Origin: Euryodendron excelsum
Taxonomy: Eukaryota > Streptophyta > Magnoliopsida > Ericales > Pentaphylacaceae
DNA length: 64,000 nt
Assembly (NCBI GenBank): GCA_033060915.1
Contig: CM065389.1
Coordinates: 16,375,001-16,439,000, forward strand
Reading direction: 5' to 3'
The notes beneath the pieces are model-generated. The model worked only from the letters and a program-made list of their open reading frames with translations, was not told the origin of the DNA and made no database searches. The position numbers were made by a program, and so were the translations under genes. Numbering within the stretch: position 1 is the stretch's first letter; the number at the start of each line of letters is the position of its first letter. Positions 13,346 to 24,983 of the stretch are shown in pieces.

Positions 13346-14480
13346 CTACCTACAAGGTTTACGGGTGTCGATCGAAGTAAAATCCGATAAGCACTGGTAT
13401 CGTTCTCCCGAAGGATCGAACCCAATATAGGCAATGCGAAAGGACAAAACAACCAATCAAATGAGATGAATTAGTGGATTGCTTAACAAATTGAAACTAA
13501 GAAAAAAAATATGACCAAAAATACTTGTATGGTGAGAGATTGAAAACTACTTGAACTAAGCTAATTACACTTGGAATTGAAAGCAATTATACTAAATTTG
13601 AAACAATTAATAAAGGGCTTGGACACAATTAATCAAATTTACCAAATTCTCTACAAGTGTCTCAATAGAGGGTTTTATAACTCAAATTAAGGATTCACTC
13701 CACAGAACTTTAATTCGGAGGATTTAAACTATATAAGCCGGGATTCATGCTCAATTGGTTATAATTGATGATCAATTGCTAGAAATCTTAAGTTCAAATC
13801 ATAATTTGTAAAATACCTATACCAATTAAAGAATTGTGCATACAAATTACCAAAAGTAATTATGAATCTAAGTTTTCTAAAGAATTATAACACAATTGAG
13901 ATGAATTTGAAGATTTCATAAAATGAATCATTGAAGCGTATATACCTCCATTAAAGACCTTAAAGATCCTTGGTAGATCTTCACAATTACATCTAAGGAA
14001 AGCTTAGCTACTTGATTCCATAGGAGAAAGCATGAAGAATAGAAGATTTCTCATTGATTGTTGGAGGAAATAGTCTTTGCTTACAAAGAAAGTCTAAGAA
14101 AATGCAAAAATAAATATAGCAAATCCACTTTCTCTCTTTAAAGTACGTCCTAACAGAAAATCTAATTTATAACTGATGTTAGATACAAAAATTGCATCAC
14201 TTTCTGGCGATAAAGCTTCAAAACTAGCACAAACTTTGCCGGTACCTACGTACGGTACTGTTCACTGTACGTACCGTGGACATACCGTACGTACAATCTC
14301 TTTGATGCTAAATCATGTTCTCTGAAGTTTGGGTTCTAGGCTACAAGCGTACGTACGGTGATAGTTACCGTACGTACGGTGTCTTCTACCGTATGTACGG
14401 TCAATGCATACTTCGGCCATTTTTGTTTCAATTTCGCCCTTTTTCCATTCGAAACCTGCAGAATACCCACAAACACTTAT
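13346..14480 (-). mobile_element. Degraded LTR of a gypsy-type family (LTR copy 1)
   Basis: Shares ordered landmarks with the LTR-like segments at 22490-23960 and 28090-29290. The best is a block around 13960-14030 (AGATCTTCACAATTACATC, then TTAGCTACTTGATTCC) that aligns with 23220-23270. It also has a cluster of short palindromes at 14220-14410 (CCGTACGTACGG repeated) in the same relative place. No internal coding domains are attached. The end near 13346 abuts a SINE, so the true boundary is uncertain. Confidence 0.5.
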
Positions 14481-14997
14481 TAAAATAATTATTATATTAA
14501 AATGAAGCATATATACACCCTAATTGGACTAACAATAGCCATTTAGAGAATTCAGATTATACTTTTTAGAGTGTAATCAATGGTCTTGGCCAGCTGAGCT
14601 AACCCAATTAGTAGACATGTCTAATGTTTTCTTAACCCAATTAACAAGGGCTCTTGGTTTTTCTTTGGAAGGTCAAGATTTCAGCTTTTGCCAAGTGCAA
14701 AATTGGCCGCATGAAATTAATTCCTTGTTAATACATTGGTTTCGAGGTGAATGATCTGCATTTTACCGAACCGGAAAAGAAATTAATCGAAGTGCTCACA
14801 AACTACCCTAAACATTCCTGATTTTTGAACCAAAACAAATCCAATTTTTCTATATTTTAACAAAATTTCCACTTTTAACTTGAAGAACCTACCAAATTCT
14901 GCCACTATCATTATTGATTTACTTATTTGATTATGTTTTCGGTGATGGTCATTTCTATTTCGCAAATCCCTTTCTTTTAAAAAATTTATTGAAAAAA

Positions 14998-15140
14998 ACT
15001 CATCAAAATGATGTTATGATAGCGTTTTTATAATTAAAAATTATCATGATGAGTGTTTTATTTTATAGTAAAATGTTCCCATTTACTCACATCATTCTGT
15101 ATAGAAATTTTGTATAATTTTTTTAATTGTATAAAATTAC
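14998..15140 (+). mobile_element. MITE-like element, GGGTAATGCTATA family
   Basis: Carries the family core (ATTAAAAATTATCATGATG, then GTGTTTTATTTTA, then CATCATTCTGTATAGAAATT). The termini are eroded. At least eight other copies occur in this window. Confidence 0.55.
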
Positions 15141-15739
15141 TATTTATATTTTAAAGCTCCCCGTCCAAACTCATAAATGGCTATTCTCACGTGATTATTT
15201 ATTTGGTCTTTTCTCTTTACCAAATGTAGAATTTTTGGACCCATTTGGTATCATTTTTTTTAAACTTTTTTGGCTGGACTTTTTAGCTTATAAGCATAAA
15301 AGTCATTTTTTGTTTATTTATCTTAGCTTATAAAAACAAAAAAGTTTAAAAAATTCAATATTTTTTGCTTGTAAGTACAAAAAACACAATGAAAAAAAGT
15401 TGAATTTAAGTTTTACCAAACGGAGCCATAGGCTTGAATTTCGATTAAATTGCTAACCAGAGACGACATTATTTATTGGGACCACACTACGTTGAATTCA
15501 GCAACGGCTGACCATTCTTGAGTCAATTTATTTTGATGTTAAATAACCATTCTAACGTTGTTATTTGTTTTCTCTTTGTCTATAACAATGAACGAATATT
15601 TGAAGATTATTCTGAATACAATTTTACAGTATATAGTTCTGCATAATTTCATTCAGCAAGGCAGTCACAGTAACTGGAAGTTTCAATTTTGTACAAATTC
15701 AAATTCCAAAACAAAACACGAAACAAAGTCTGAAAGTTG

Positions 15740-15900
15740 ATCCCTACTATCTTTCAAATGCCCGAAGGACTCTTCGAATGCTATCTGCAGGAACACTCGC
15801 TTGACTGCCGTTGCTCCATTCGAACACCTTCCATTCCGTTCGAATGGTCCATCACTGCTCTAACTCTGATTTTCTGATTCTTCGACTCTGTGTTTTGAAT
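15740..15900. repeat. LTR-derived fragment with TTCGAA palindromes
   Basis: Several close copies of an ATTCGAACG/CGTTCGAATGG-type motif lie within about 100 bases. The same motif cluster occurs in the LTR-like segment at 28965-29150. Probably a small piece of the same LTR family. Confidence 0.4.
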
Positions 15901-16324
15901 TACGGACTCAATTATACATTCAAATATGTCGGAACTAAAACTTTAATAAAAAATAATGTTGAGCCTTGTCACATCATTATGATTTAAAAGAATATATCCG
16001 TTATGGGAAAAATGACTAGCGAACGGGAAAATTATGTGCGTCCTTAGGCCTGGTTGCACCTGCTCTTTTTTTTTTTTTGTATTTAATAACTTTTTTAAAC
16101 AAAATTTAATTTTCTTATTTTTATGAGTTTTAAAGTTATATATACTCATTTAAAAAAAATATTGTTCATTGATTGAAAAAAGTCACAAAAGATGAAGAAA
16201 AACTATTTAAACTAGTGATACATTCAGTGTGGGCTCAAAGAAAAAAAACAATTGAGTTAAAATCCTACTTTTGAAAATAAGAACCAACCTAGATTAAGAA
16301 ATGAAATATAAGAAACTAATAGGC

Positions 16325-16500
16325 CACTAACGACCAATTGATTCAGTAGATAAGAGTTGAAACTTGCGTTCAAGTCCTTATAAGCTGCTTGTTGGGTTGA
16401 TTCCACTCTTTAACGTTAGTCCATAGCACAAGTGAGTTACTGACAAGTATATGGCCTAACTTATCTTTCTATGGACTCTTTTTTACCAAAAAAACAAGAA
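16325..16500 (+). mobile_element. SINE-like element, tRNA-derived
   Basis: A plus-strand segment with a B-box-like GCGTTCAAGTCC (about 16367-16378) preceded by an A-box-like region. It then has a ~100-base body with ATGGCCTAACTTATC and ends in T- and A-rich sequence. Compatible with a pol III-transcribed SINE; the family is not certain. Confidence 0.4.
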
Positions 16501-17012
16501 AAGAAAAGTAATAGGCCAGTCTGCCAGGCTGGCCCATCTACAGCTATGGCTGGGCGTAAGTAACCCAGCCCTGCCATTGCTGAGGCTTTCTTTTCTGGAT
16601 TCCTTACTTTTCATTATACTTTTTCTTTTTTTAATTTCTGGAAAAACTATTCTCTTCAACTTACATTAGACACACTATAGAATTCCAGCATCAATAGGAA
16701 TTTCATCTTGAACAAGCACATTGAATCTAATAAATAGTCTAGATTTGAATAGACAGCCAAAATTCGAGGGACTCAATACAAGATTATGACTATCCCTTTC
16801 ATTATATATATATATATATAGTAGTTTTCTCGAACTTTCGTTTGAGTCATTTTTTGTTTTGAGTGGTGATAAGATAGAGACTAGCCCGTCATTATTATGA
16901 CGGGAGCACCATGTGTGATCAAGATAGTCATAAATTTGTAGCTCTTCAACAAGAAATATGATTTCACATTCGGTTTAAGGTGGCTTAAATCGAGCTATTA
17001 TTTTCACCTAAA

Positions 17013-17108
17013 CCGGTGTTTTTCTCTCTCTCCTCACTTAAAAATACTATTACCTCACTTAAACGGGTGTTTCTCTCTCTCTCCTCACTTAAAAATACTA
17101 TTGCCTGT
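17013..17108. repeat. Two-copy direct tandem repeat, ~55-bp CT-rich unit
   Basis: The block GGTGTTT(T)CTCTCTCTC followed by CTCACTTAAAAATACTATT occurs twice in succession, the copies differing by only a few bases. Confidence 0.7.
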
Positions 17109-18538
17109 TTCATCCCTATTCTCACTCTCAATCAAAGCAAAGACAGCAATAATGAAAGGAAAAATCCTAAATTTATTTTATTTTTTTTTGTAGTTCCACA
17201 AGTGAATACAAAGTCCAACTTGAAGTAAGTGAGTAAAACACTAATACTCTTCAATAGTCTTCATCAAGAAGATGTCTCGTCAAAGAAGGATAGCCCCTTG
17301 AGCTTTCTTTCATGTAAATTGAATCTGCTGGGTCACCTTTTTTGAATAGCTAAAAGATTTAAGTTTTGTGCACCATTGACTAATTACAAGTGCCCAAACT
17401 GCAATAGTTTCATTTTGTTTGGAAACTCTTGAAATTTTAAAGCCAATTTGAAACCCTATGTGAATTATTTGATATATATGCACCGGGAATAGATATATAT
17501 ATATATATATAGAGGTATATATATGTGTGTACCTATAGATTTGAGAGAGAGAGAGAACAGTGTTGATTTTTCTTAATAAGTATGACACACGAAAGCCCTA
17601 TAAAGTTTTAGCCGGCTGGAGCCGGTTTGATCCTTCAAAATTCAAAGAATAATCTGATTTTTTCTTTTAAAGCAATCAAAATTTGTGATTGTCCTTAAGA
17701 CACGGGGCGTTCCGTTGTAACAATGATGGGCTCGTCCCGTCTGATCACCACTATTTTGTTTTTCCTTCCACGTTTAAAGTCAACCTGTATATATGTGCTT
17801 CTAAACGCTTTCATAATTAACGTCCACATAATAACAAAAAGTAATAGAAAAAAGTTAAAAATTATCCCATAATGACATATGGGTAACATCATCAAAGAAA
17901 AGATTCCATGACAATTCAATTAATAACAGGCCCCATATTTATGAGTCAATTACTTGTGTTGTTAAATGTCTATTCTCTGATCTCTCTTTCTTGTAATGTA
18001 GATTTTTCTTCCCCACTTTTCTGAAACAAAACAAAGCAAACACTAACTTGTGCGGTTAAAATAAACGCTAAGCAAGGACTGTAGTACAACCCAATAATGC
18101 ATTCTTACAATTTCTTCTAATGAATGCACACTTAATATTTACTCCTACGTGTACATGTTACCAAGGCCCCATAAAACAAAAAGTAGTTTTGCCTATCTAC
18201 AGACCCAGAAATTTCATGAGTGGGGTCGAAGTTGGAAAAATATTTAATTGTACCATTATGTTAACTATTAAACAATGTCATTTAGATTTAAACTCTATAC
18301 TAAGATATTTGAATTTGAATTCTTTTCATTTTATGATTTGGAATAAAGATCTCAATTTCATCAATTGAGGTGTTGACACGCTAGCTAACATAAAAATAAA
18401 GAGTTCAGATGAGTTGGCTTAAAATTTATTTAAAATTAAATGATTTTATAGTTATATATAAAAAAAAATAAATTTTAATATAAAATGACGTAATTTTAAT
18501 AAAACATATGGTAAGATTATATCTAATCTATTAATTAT

Positions 18539-18604
18539 GGAATGGAGATCTCTATTCCAAATCATGGAATGGAGATCTCTATTCCAAATCATGGAATGGA
18601 GAGA
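18539..18604. repeat. Tandem repeat of a near-perfect palindrome
   Basis: A 27-base unit is present about 2.5 times. The core GGAATGGAGATCTCTATTCC equals its own reverse complement except at one symmetric pair of positions. Could form strong hairpins or a cruciform. Confidence 0.8.
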
Positions 18605-19921
18605 ATCTAAATATAAGAGATTCATTAAATATACAGAAGATAAAAATCGTTACGGATGTAATACTTAAAAATAAAAGATCTCTAATTTGCACTAATTTTT
18701 TTTTTTTTAGACTAGAAGATTGATGCAAAATTATTTTAATTTGGGAGGGTAAAAGTAAAATTACTTGAGTTTCGAGAAGACAATATATCTATTTTATTAT
18801 AAATACTCAAAAGTGCAAAAGGTATAAGAAAAAAATTTCAAACTTTGAGGGGCAAAATACTTATTTTTATCATAAATACTAAAAAATATATAAGGACTAA
18901 TGAAAATTTTTAAGACTTAGGGGCGCGCCTTTCTCGTGGGACCGCCACTGCTTATCTATTTAACTTCTAATTAACCAGTGAATACATTATTTATTAGAAC
19001 CAAGCTAGCTAGATCGCTCATATATATATATATATATCATCCTCACTCATTAATTTACTAACCAGCGATTATGTTATTTCTTGAGACCACACTCTATTGA
19101 GTTCAACAATGGCGCCAATAAATTATTAATGAGATCGTTTTTTTAACATATAAAAATAATAAAAGAAAATTTTGGGTCCACCCATTTCAGGAATCTCGAT
19201 GTTTAATAAAGAACAACCAAGATGAGAATCAACAATTCCAGTATAAACAAAAGAAAAAGGAACCACATCACAATGAGATTGGTGTTTATATCTTATTAGT
19301 ATACACATACATATATACCTATATATATAGACATATATACCTATATATATATAGACATCACAATGAGATTAGTGTTTATATGCTACATAGAAGATGAAGT
19401 GTTATTAATTGAAATTTACAAATTTTAAAATTTTAAAAAAATTGAATTAAAACTTTTGATCTCAAAGACTTAACAATATTTTGCCATTTATAATAGTATA
19501 AGTTATCTAAGTAATAGATATGTCCTATTTTTCTCCGTAGCAAGTGATCAACATTATCATATGGCTTGAAGTTAAGGACCAAGATTTGTCCAATGGTAGT
19601 GGGTCCGGGCCTCAGATTTTAGCTAGTGCCATATGTGCATCCGAGAAAGTCTTAAAAGACTCTAGGCGAATCAAATAGTCACAGTCGCTTGAGTCCCGTG
19701 CAGACTGACCCATTGGTTGTTCGTCCTAACCATATTGCGAACAATATAATACATATTGCTAGAGCACTTTAGGTTGCTTTTAGGAACTGAATGTAGTTTC
19801 GCGCAGGTATTTCATTTGAAGCACCACACCACAGCTCTTGCGATACAGTGCTACTACAATATGTTAAAGCTATAAACATGACAATAATGTTACATAAATA
19901 AAAAAATTCAAACAAAATTTT

Positions 19922-20140
19922 TTTTTTTTGAATAATCGGGTATCCGGACTAGCTTATGCGCACATTGATTAATTTCGAGACTTGTGTAGTTCTCTATCCC
20001 ACACAAACCAAGTAATTATTCTACCAAAGACTTTGAGGGTGGCCCTCAAGAGTTGATAGCACCTAAGAGATTTCTAACTTGAGACCTTGGAAGGAGCAGA
20101 CCCCCAAACTCCAAGTTTTGACCATCAACCCAACCTTTGG
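19922..20140 (-). mobile_element. SINE-like element, Au-type
   Basis: On the forward strand a T-run (19920-19930) is followed by GGGTATCCGGACTAGCTTAT and GCGCACATTGATTAATT, resembling the reverse-oriented Au-SINE core. At the other end the minus strand shows TGGTCAAAACTTGG (A-box-like) and GGTCTCAAGTTAG (decayed B-box). Transcription would run on the minus strand towards the oligo(A) tail. Confidence 0.55.
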
Positions 20141-20472
20141 AATTAAATTAATATAAAATTTATCACTAGATTGATATGGCTGGATAACGGTTATTCACTT
20201 TAGAATAAAACACATATCATGATAGCTCTTAATTACAATGATGCTACTACCATATCATTCTGGTAAAATTTATGTACAAATTTTCTAAAAAAATTACATT
20301 TTCCAAACATGAAATGCTTTATATCTCCATGCCATATGGGAAATGGCCTCTAAACAACATACAACACTAAAATAGAAGAAAAGGGAAAATTTTCAAGGGG
20401 GAAGTTGTCCATGTATGGAAGGGTTATGCTTGGCAAAAACATGTCTACAAGTAGGATAGAAAGCCTTAAACC

Positions 20473-20972
20473 ATAGTTTCAAAATAGAAAGCGGAAGTAA
20501 GAAACGTTAGGAAAAATAGAACAAAATGCAGCCAAAATACAAGGAAATACGTAAAGTGAGAAACAATTGAGAAACATAATGGGAATGTTATTAAGAAATT
20601 TTTGAAAAACTTAAAGGAGACTTTTAATAAACTTAATAGAGACATTCTGGGGAAACATAGTGAAACCTTACATGAATAATTTCATAGATACCTAGTTAGA
20701 ACTTGGGTAAAATTAAAAAAGTATAAAAATTAATATTTAAGTTTTCGAAGCGTTTCCCCTAAGTTTTCTAAGAGTATCCGTCAAGTATCTCAAGAGTTGC
20801 CTAAACATTTTTCCAATAGTTTCCAAAACATTTCTTCAGAGTTTTCCAAACATTTTTTTTTTCACATTTTCGAAACGTTTTTCCAAAATTTTGAACGAGT
20901 TTCGTGCTGGTACCGAAAGTGTGTTTTTCGAAAACTTACTTCCCCCTCCCAAATGAGTTTTCCAACAACTAT
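20473..20972 (+). repeat. Interspersed repeat, copy B
   Basis: Inverted partner of 10250-10695. Its termini are imperfectly inverted: CATAGTT followed downstream by GGAAGTAAG at the left, and the same two elements in reverse complement at the right. It is rich in TTTTC/GAAAA runs and non-coding. Probably a non-autonomous DNA transposon. Confidence 0.5.
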
Positions 20973-22489
20973 GCTTGAACCATGTTGTGTGAATCACTTC
21001 TACATTCTTGTAAACAAGATCAACAAGTTTTGTCCCTTCAGGGTTTAGTATATTAATAACAGCCATGCTGAAGATTATACAACTAATTGCAACCTATCTA
21101 GATAACTACAGACCTAGGGATGGCAACGGAGCAGGTTTGGAACGGGGGACCCTTACCCCACCCTGCCTTGTTTAGGCAGACCGTCCTTCGAACCCAATTG
21201 GCCCTCACCATGTACCACTCGCCTTGCAAGTATCAAGCCTTGCCCTGCCCCGATATGCCCCAATATTATGTGATGTATCCACAATAAATAGGACACTATA
21301 CTTAAAGTTCTCTATTTTCTCTCCTTCATCCTTCTTATTCTTTTCTTGTTTGGAATGCTAGATCTTGGGCTCATCTCCCTCGTGTTCTTCTCTCTCGGGT
21401 TCCTCATCCATATTTTCATCTTCAATAATTTTCTCACTCACCTTAAGAGCTTCTTCCCTAGACTTAGAGTATTGGGGAAGGATGGTTTGATCTATGATGC
21501 TCTCATTCCTAGGGTTAGTGATGGGATGAACTTACTCTTAGTTGGGGTTAAAATCAGGATTTGCTTCATTAAAGCTTTCTTGGTTGGTAGTTGTCTCTTG
21601 GACATTCCAGACTTCTAATTATAAGGTTATTTGACTCTTTAAGTTGACTAAGGCTCTACTTGTCCATTCTAGAGATGGTAATTGGGGATCGTCCCCAAGA
21701 AACTCATTGGGTGGAGATGAATACAAACTATGCTTTTGGTAGTTGTAAAGTAGTGTTGATGCTTGATAGTGTTTAGGCGATGCTTGGTAGGATTAAGGTG
21801 AGGGTGGATAGTGAGATGAAAAAGTTCTCTCATGTCCGTTAACAAGGTTGAGTTGATCACGCTACCCTGGATTGTAAGTTGGTATAAAATGATCCATTTG
21901 GCCATTAGCTAGAATGCAATCTTTAGGAGACTGGGAAGATGGTTGTTGCATTCCAGTCTCATGACCTCAAATATAGTCTATAAGAAACTGACAAAATGGT
22001 GCTTGCACTCTATCCTTTTCATGGTGCTTGCATTTTATCCGTTTCATAACCATGGTAAGCCATGGGTCCAAAGTCAACAAAAAATTAAAAAATCCAAGCG
22101 AACCTTCGATCTCTACAAAAATATAACACCAATTAAACAACATTATTTAACAAACCAACTGACCCTCCAATCTCCTTATGCAAAGATAATACCACTGATT
22201 AGCAAATAGTTCACAATCCTATACACCACTAGCAATCCACCAATCCAAGTATCAATGCAACTCAAAACCTATTCCAATAACGAAAGAGGAATCCTAATTT
22301 AACAAGAAAAAAATAGAAATCCTAAATCTAATATGCTCACAATTACAAGGGATGGAACGAAGCTACCGATTAGGCCTAAGCTGACGGTGCCTCCGTTATT
22401 GTATATGTTAATGAGGAAGCAATCCACCGATATCGCTTCAACCTCAAGGTTCGTAATTTGCACGCCAATCTTTTTAGATTCCCGGCAAC
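20973..22489. other. Gene-free region with GGGATGGCAA-type transposon ends
   Basis: A GGGATGGCAACGGAGCAGG segment at about 21118 resembles the terminus of a widespread plant DNA-element family. A related AGAGATGGTAATTGGGGATC lies at about 21672. The open frame at 21346-21618 lies between them and matches no family I recognise. Confidence 0.4.
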
Positions 22490-23960
22490 GGTGTCAAAAC
22501 TTGACTTGCACCAAATAGTCTTTAGAATAATCCCAAACGCAAGATGGTGAAGCAGTATAATCCGGTGAGTTAGGGGTCAATTCCATAGGGATCAAATCAA
22601 TATAATGAATGGGCTTATGAAAAATTAATGTTTGAAGAGTTGATTTATATTAAACTAAAATAAATATAAATTGATTAAAACTAGATTAACTAAGAGAGAG
22701 AAGGTCTTGCATCTAATTAATTCAATCATTCAAATCACCCAAGGTTCAAAGAGGTTTTATAAGTCCAATCATCAGCTTCGTCTTGAGCTTTTGATTTAAA
22801 AGATTTAGCAATAAAAAATAATGAAATCAATGATAATCCACTTAGATTTGAAAACGATGAGATTCTTGTGTTCATACCATTAATTTGTACAAACTCTACA
22901 CCAAATTAGTATTTGTGCATAGAGAGTCCCAAACTTAATAAAAAAAAAAACACAAGATTTCGATGGGATCTAAGAAAAGATTATCAAAGATTTAATTCAA
23001 TAATAATTAACTCTAGAATTATAATAAATTTAAGTCATAGATTCATACCATCAACCTATGCAATCAATATACCAAATCTAGGATTCGTGCATAGAGATTA
23101 CTAGGCTTAGTTAAAAATCTAAGCTTTCAGAAAGATCTAGGATTAATTATTAAGAATTAAGATGTTTGAAGAATAAAACAATGATAATTAATTACTTTCA
23201 TTAAAAACCTTGAGATACTTGGATGATCTTCACAATTATCTTTAAGAGTTGAATTAGCTACTCATCACCATGACAGATACACAAATATGTATTGAAAATA
23301 TTGAAAACAATTGAATTTGATTATAAGGTAATGAAAACCTATGAAAACTATTCAGTTCTACTCTAAAAAACTGCTAAGAGAAAGCCTAAAACTCGTAAAA
23401 GAGAAAGCTCTTGAACTAGGTCCAAATTTGGCTTAAATAAGCTGTAGAAAAACTAATTTTTTGCAACCTATTTGAACAAGTTGAAGGCCGTTCAAACAGG
23501 TACTTCAAACCTAAATGGGGAAAAATAGCCTCAAATTTCAAATAGGGCAGAACTCGTTCAAACAGGCATTCAAATGGCCCTATAAAGGGTTTAGGACGTT
23601 CAAACCCATTTGAATGCCTTCAAAATCCGTTCAAGCGGTTACAAAAATGAATAGATCTCGAAAAATTACATGAAATTAATATATTATGGATCTCAGTAGC
23701 ACTTCTGATTTGATAAATATAGCCTTCTAAAATTTCAGCTCTGTGTACTTCAACAATTTGTATCTCAGCTTCAGTAACTTGTACTTTAATAGCATTTCTT
23801 GAAACCTATGTCAGAATTTTGTCCGAAATCCTCCAATTTAAGCTCAAAATATATATAAAGCAAAATAAACTTAGTTAATACTAAAATCTATCTAAAGAGG
23901 TATATAAACTCCTAAACTAAGGTTAACAAAACACAAATTAAGGTGTTGTAATTGCACTTT
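22490..23960 (-). mobile_element. Gypsy-type LTR (LTR copy 2) with adjoining primer-binding-like site
   Basis: In reverse complement the segment ends ...TCAAGTTTTGACA and is followed by CCGTTGCCGGGAATC. This resembles the TGGCGCCGTTGCCGGGGA primer-binding motif that I associate with Athila/Tat-type gypsy elements. About 1 kb inside the LTR is a cluster of GTTCAAACGG/TTTGAACGG-like motifs (23465-23640). No gag-pol remnant is attached, so this is a solo or truncated LTR. Confidence 0.5.
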
Positions 23961-24983
23961 TGAAGCACAATTAGTATTTTAAAAAAATTGTAAGATGACA
24001 TCAACTATTTTGGTCATTGTCAATGACGGTAGTTGTACAAAAGGGGACTCTGATATTAACAAGCAAAGTAGATGGGAGGTCAGTGTCATTTTTAAAATTA
24101 TGAGAGAGCTATCTGTCATTGTCAGATACCTTAAGAGAGGTCATTGTAATTTACCCAAAATTTATCTCTTCATGTTTATTGCTTAGTTTCATGGTTTATA
24201 AATCGTTATATTCCATTATCATTATCTTTTTTGGTAGGTGCTATCACTATATTTATTGAAAAATTGACACGTAATTTAAAATAAAAATGAAAGCATGAAA
24301 CAATGCCATTTCAACTAATACTTGAGACATTCTTGAAAGGATTCTTGGAAGAATTCATGCTCCATGTTTACGTGGTAGTATACCAAGTTACCACATATTA
24401 AAATTGTGTAATTAATCTATTTCACTCTTCTTAGATTGTTGGCATAGTTCATTGAATTATTATAATTGTAATGATATTCAAATGAAAACTAAAACATGAA
24501 CACATAGCAAAATGATATGCTGCCACCCGTACATAGGATAACAGGAATTCCTACAACACAAATTAGAGGAAATCTCTATCTTGATTGAATAAATGATTTT
24601 ATTATTACATAACAAAATCATTTCAGAGTAAAATGACATAATTTTGATAATGCCCTTATTTGGTCCATTGATTGATGAAATGGAACTCTCCATCCCAATA
24701 ATAAGAGAAAGGATCCTAACCCAAAAGCCTATGTTCTTCAACAAATCATTCAATCGGTATCTTGAAGGCAAGAGAAAGGCAGTGCAAGTTGCAACTCATC
24801 AGGAATTCAATGCCAAAAACACCTTGATGTGTAACTCATGCATATGGTAAAGATATATTTAAAAGCGCAATACATGCATGGGAATACAGCCTTTCTTCGT
24901 ACATGAGAGAGAGAGAGAGAGAGAGGACAAGAGCAATCGTATGAAGGAGCTAATAGTTAAGTGGTTTGGAAGATAGAAACTAT
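23961..24983. other. Spacer between an LTR remnant and the GA20ox locus
   Basis: AT-rich, including a (GA)n microsatellite at 24905-24926 just downstream of the GA20ox 3' end. No coding region or clear repeat family recognised. Confidence 0.4.

Larger units (their letters stand above)
14481..16324. other. Gene-free region with MITE-like and LTR fragments
   Basis: Contains one copy of the GGGTAATGCTATA MITE-like family (about 14998-15140) and a short LTR-derived fragment (15740-15900). The remainder is AT-rich sequence with no recognised coding potential. Confidence 0.45.
16501..19921. other. Gene-free region with simple and short tandem repeats
   Basis: Contains (TA)n tracts near 16805, 17490 and 19022, a duplicated CT-rich block at 17013-17108, a palindromic tandem repeat at 18539-18604, and a repeat-like segment ending in GGACCGCCACTGC near 18950. 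A direct duplication of CATCACAATGAGATT occurs at about 19267 and 19355 around a TA-rich stretch. No coding region recognised. Confidence 0.45.

Noticed and set aside
21346..21618. 90-residue hydrophobic plus-strand frame
   Set aside because: Lies between two GGGATGGCAA-like transposon ends and begins without a supported ATG context; hydrophobicity follows from T-rich sequence.
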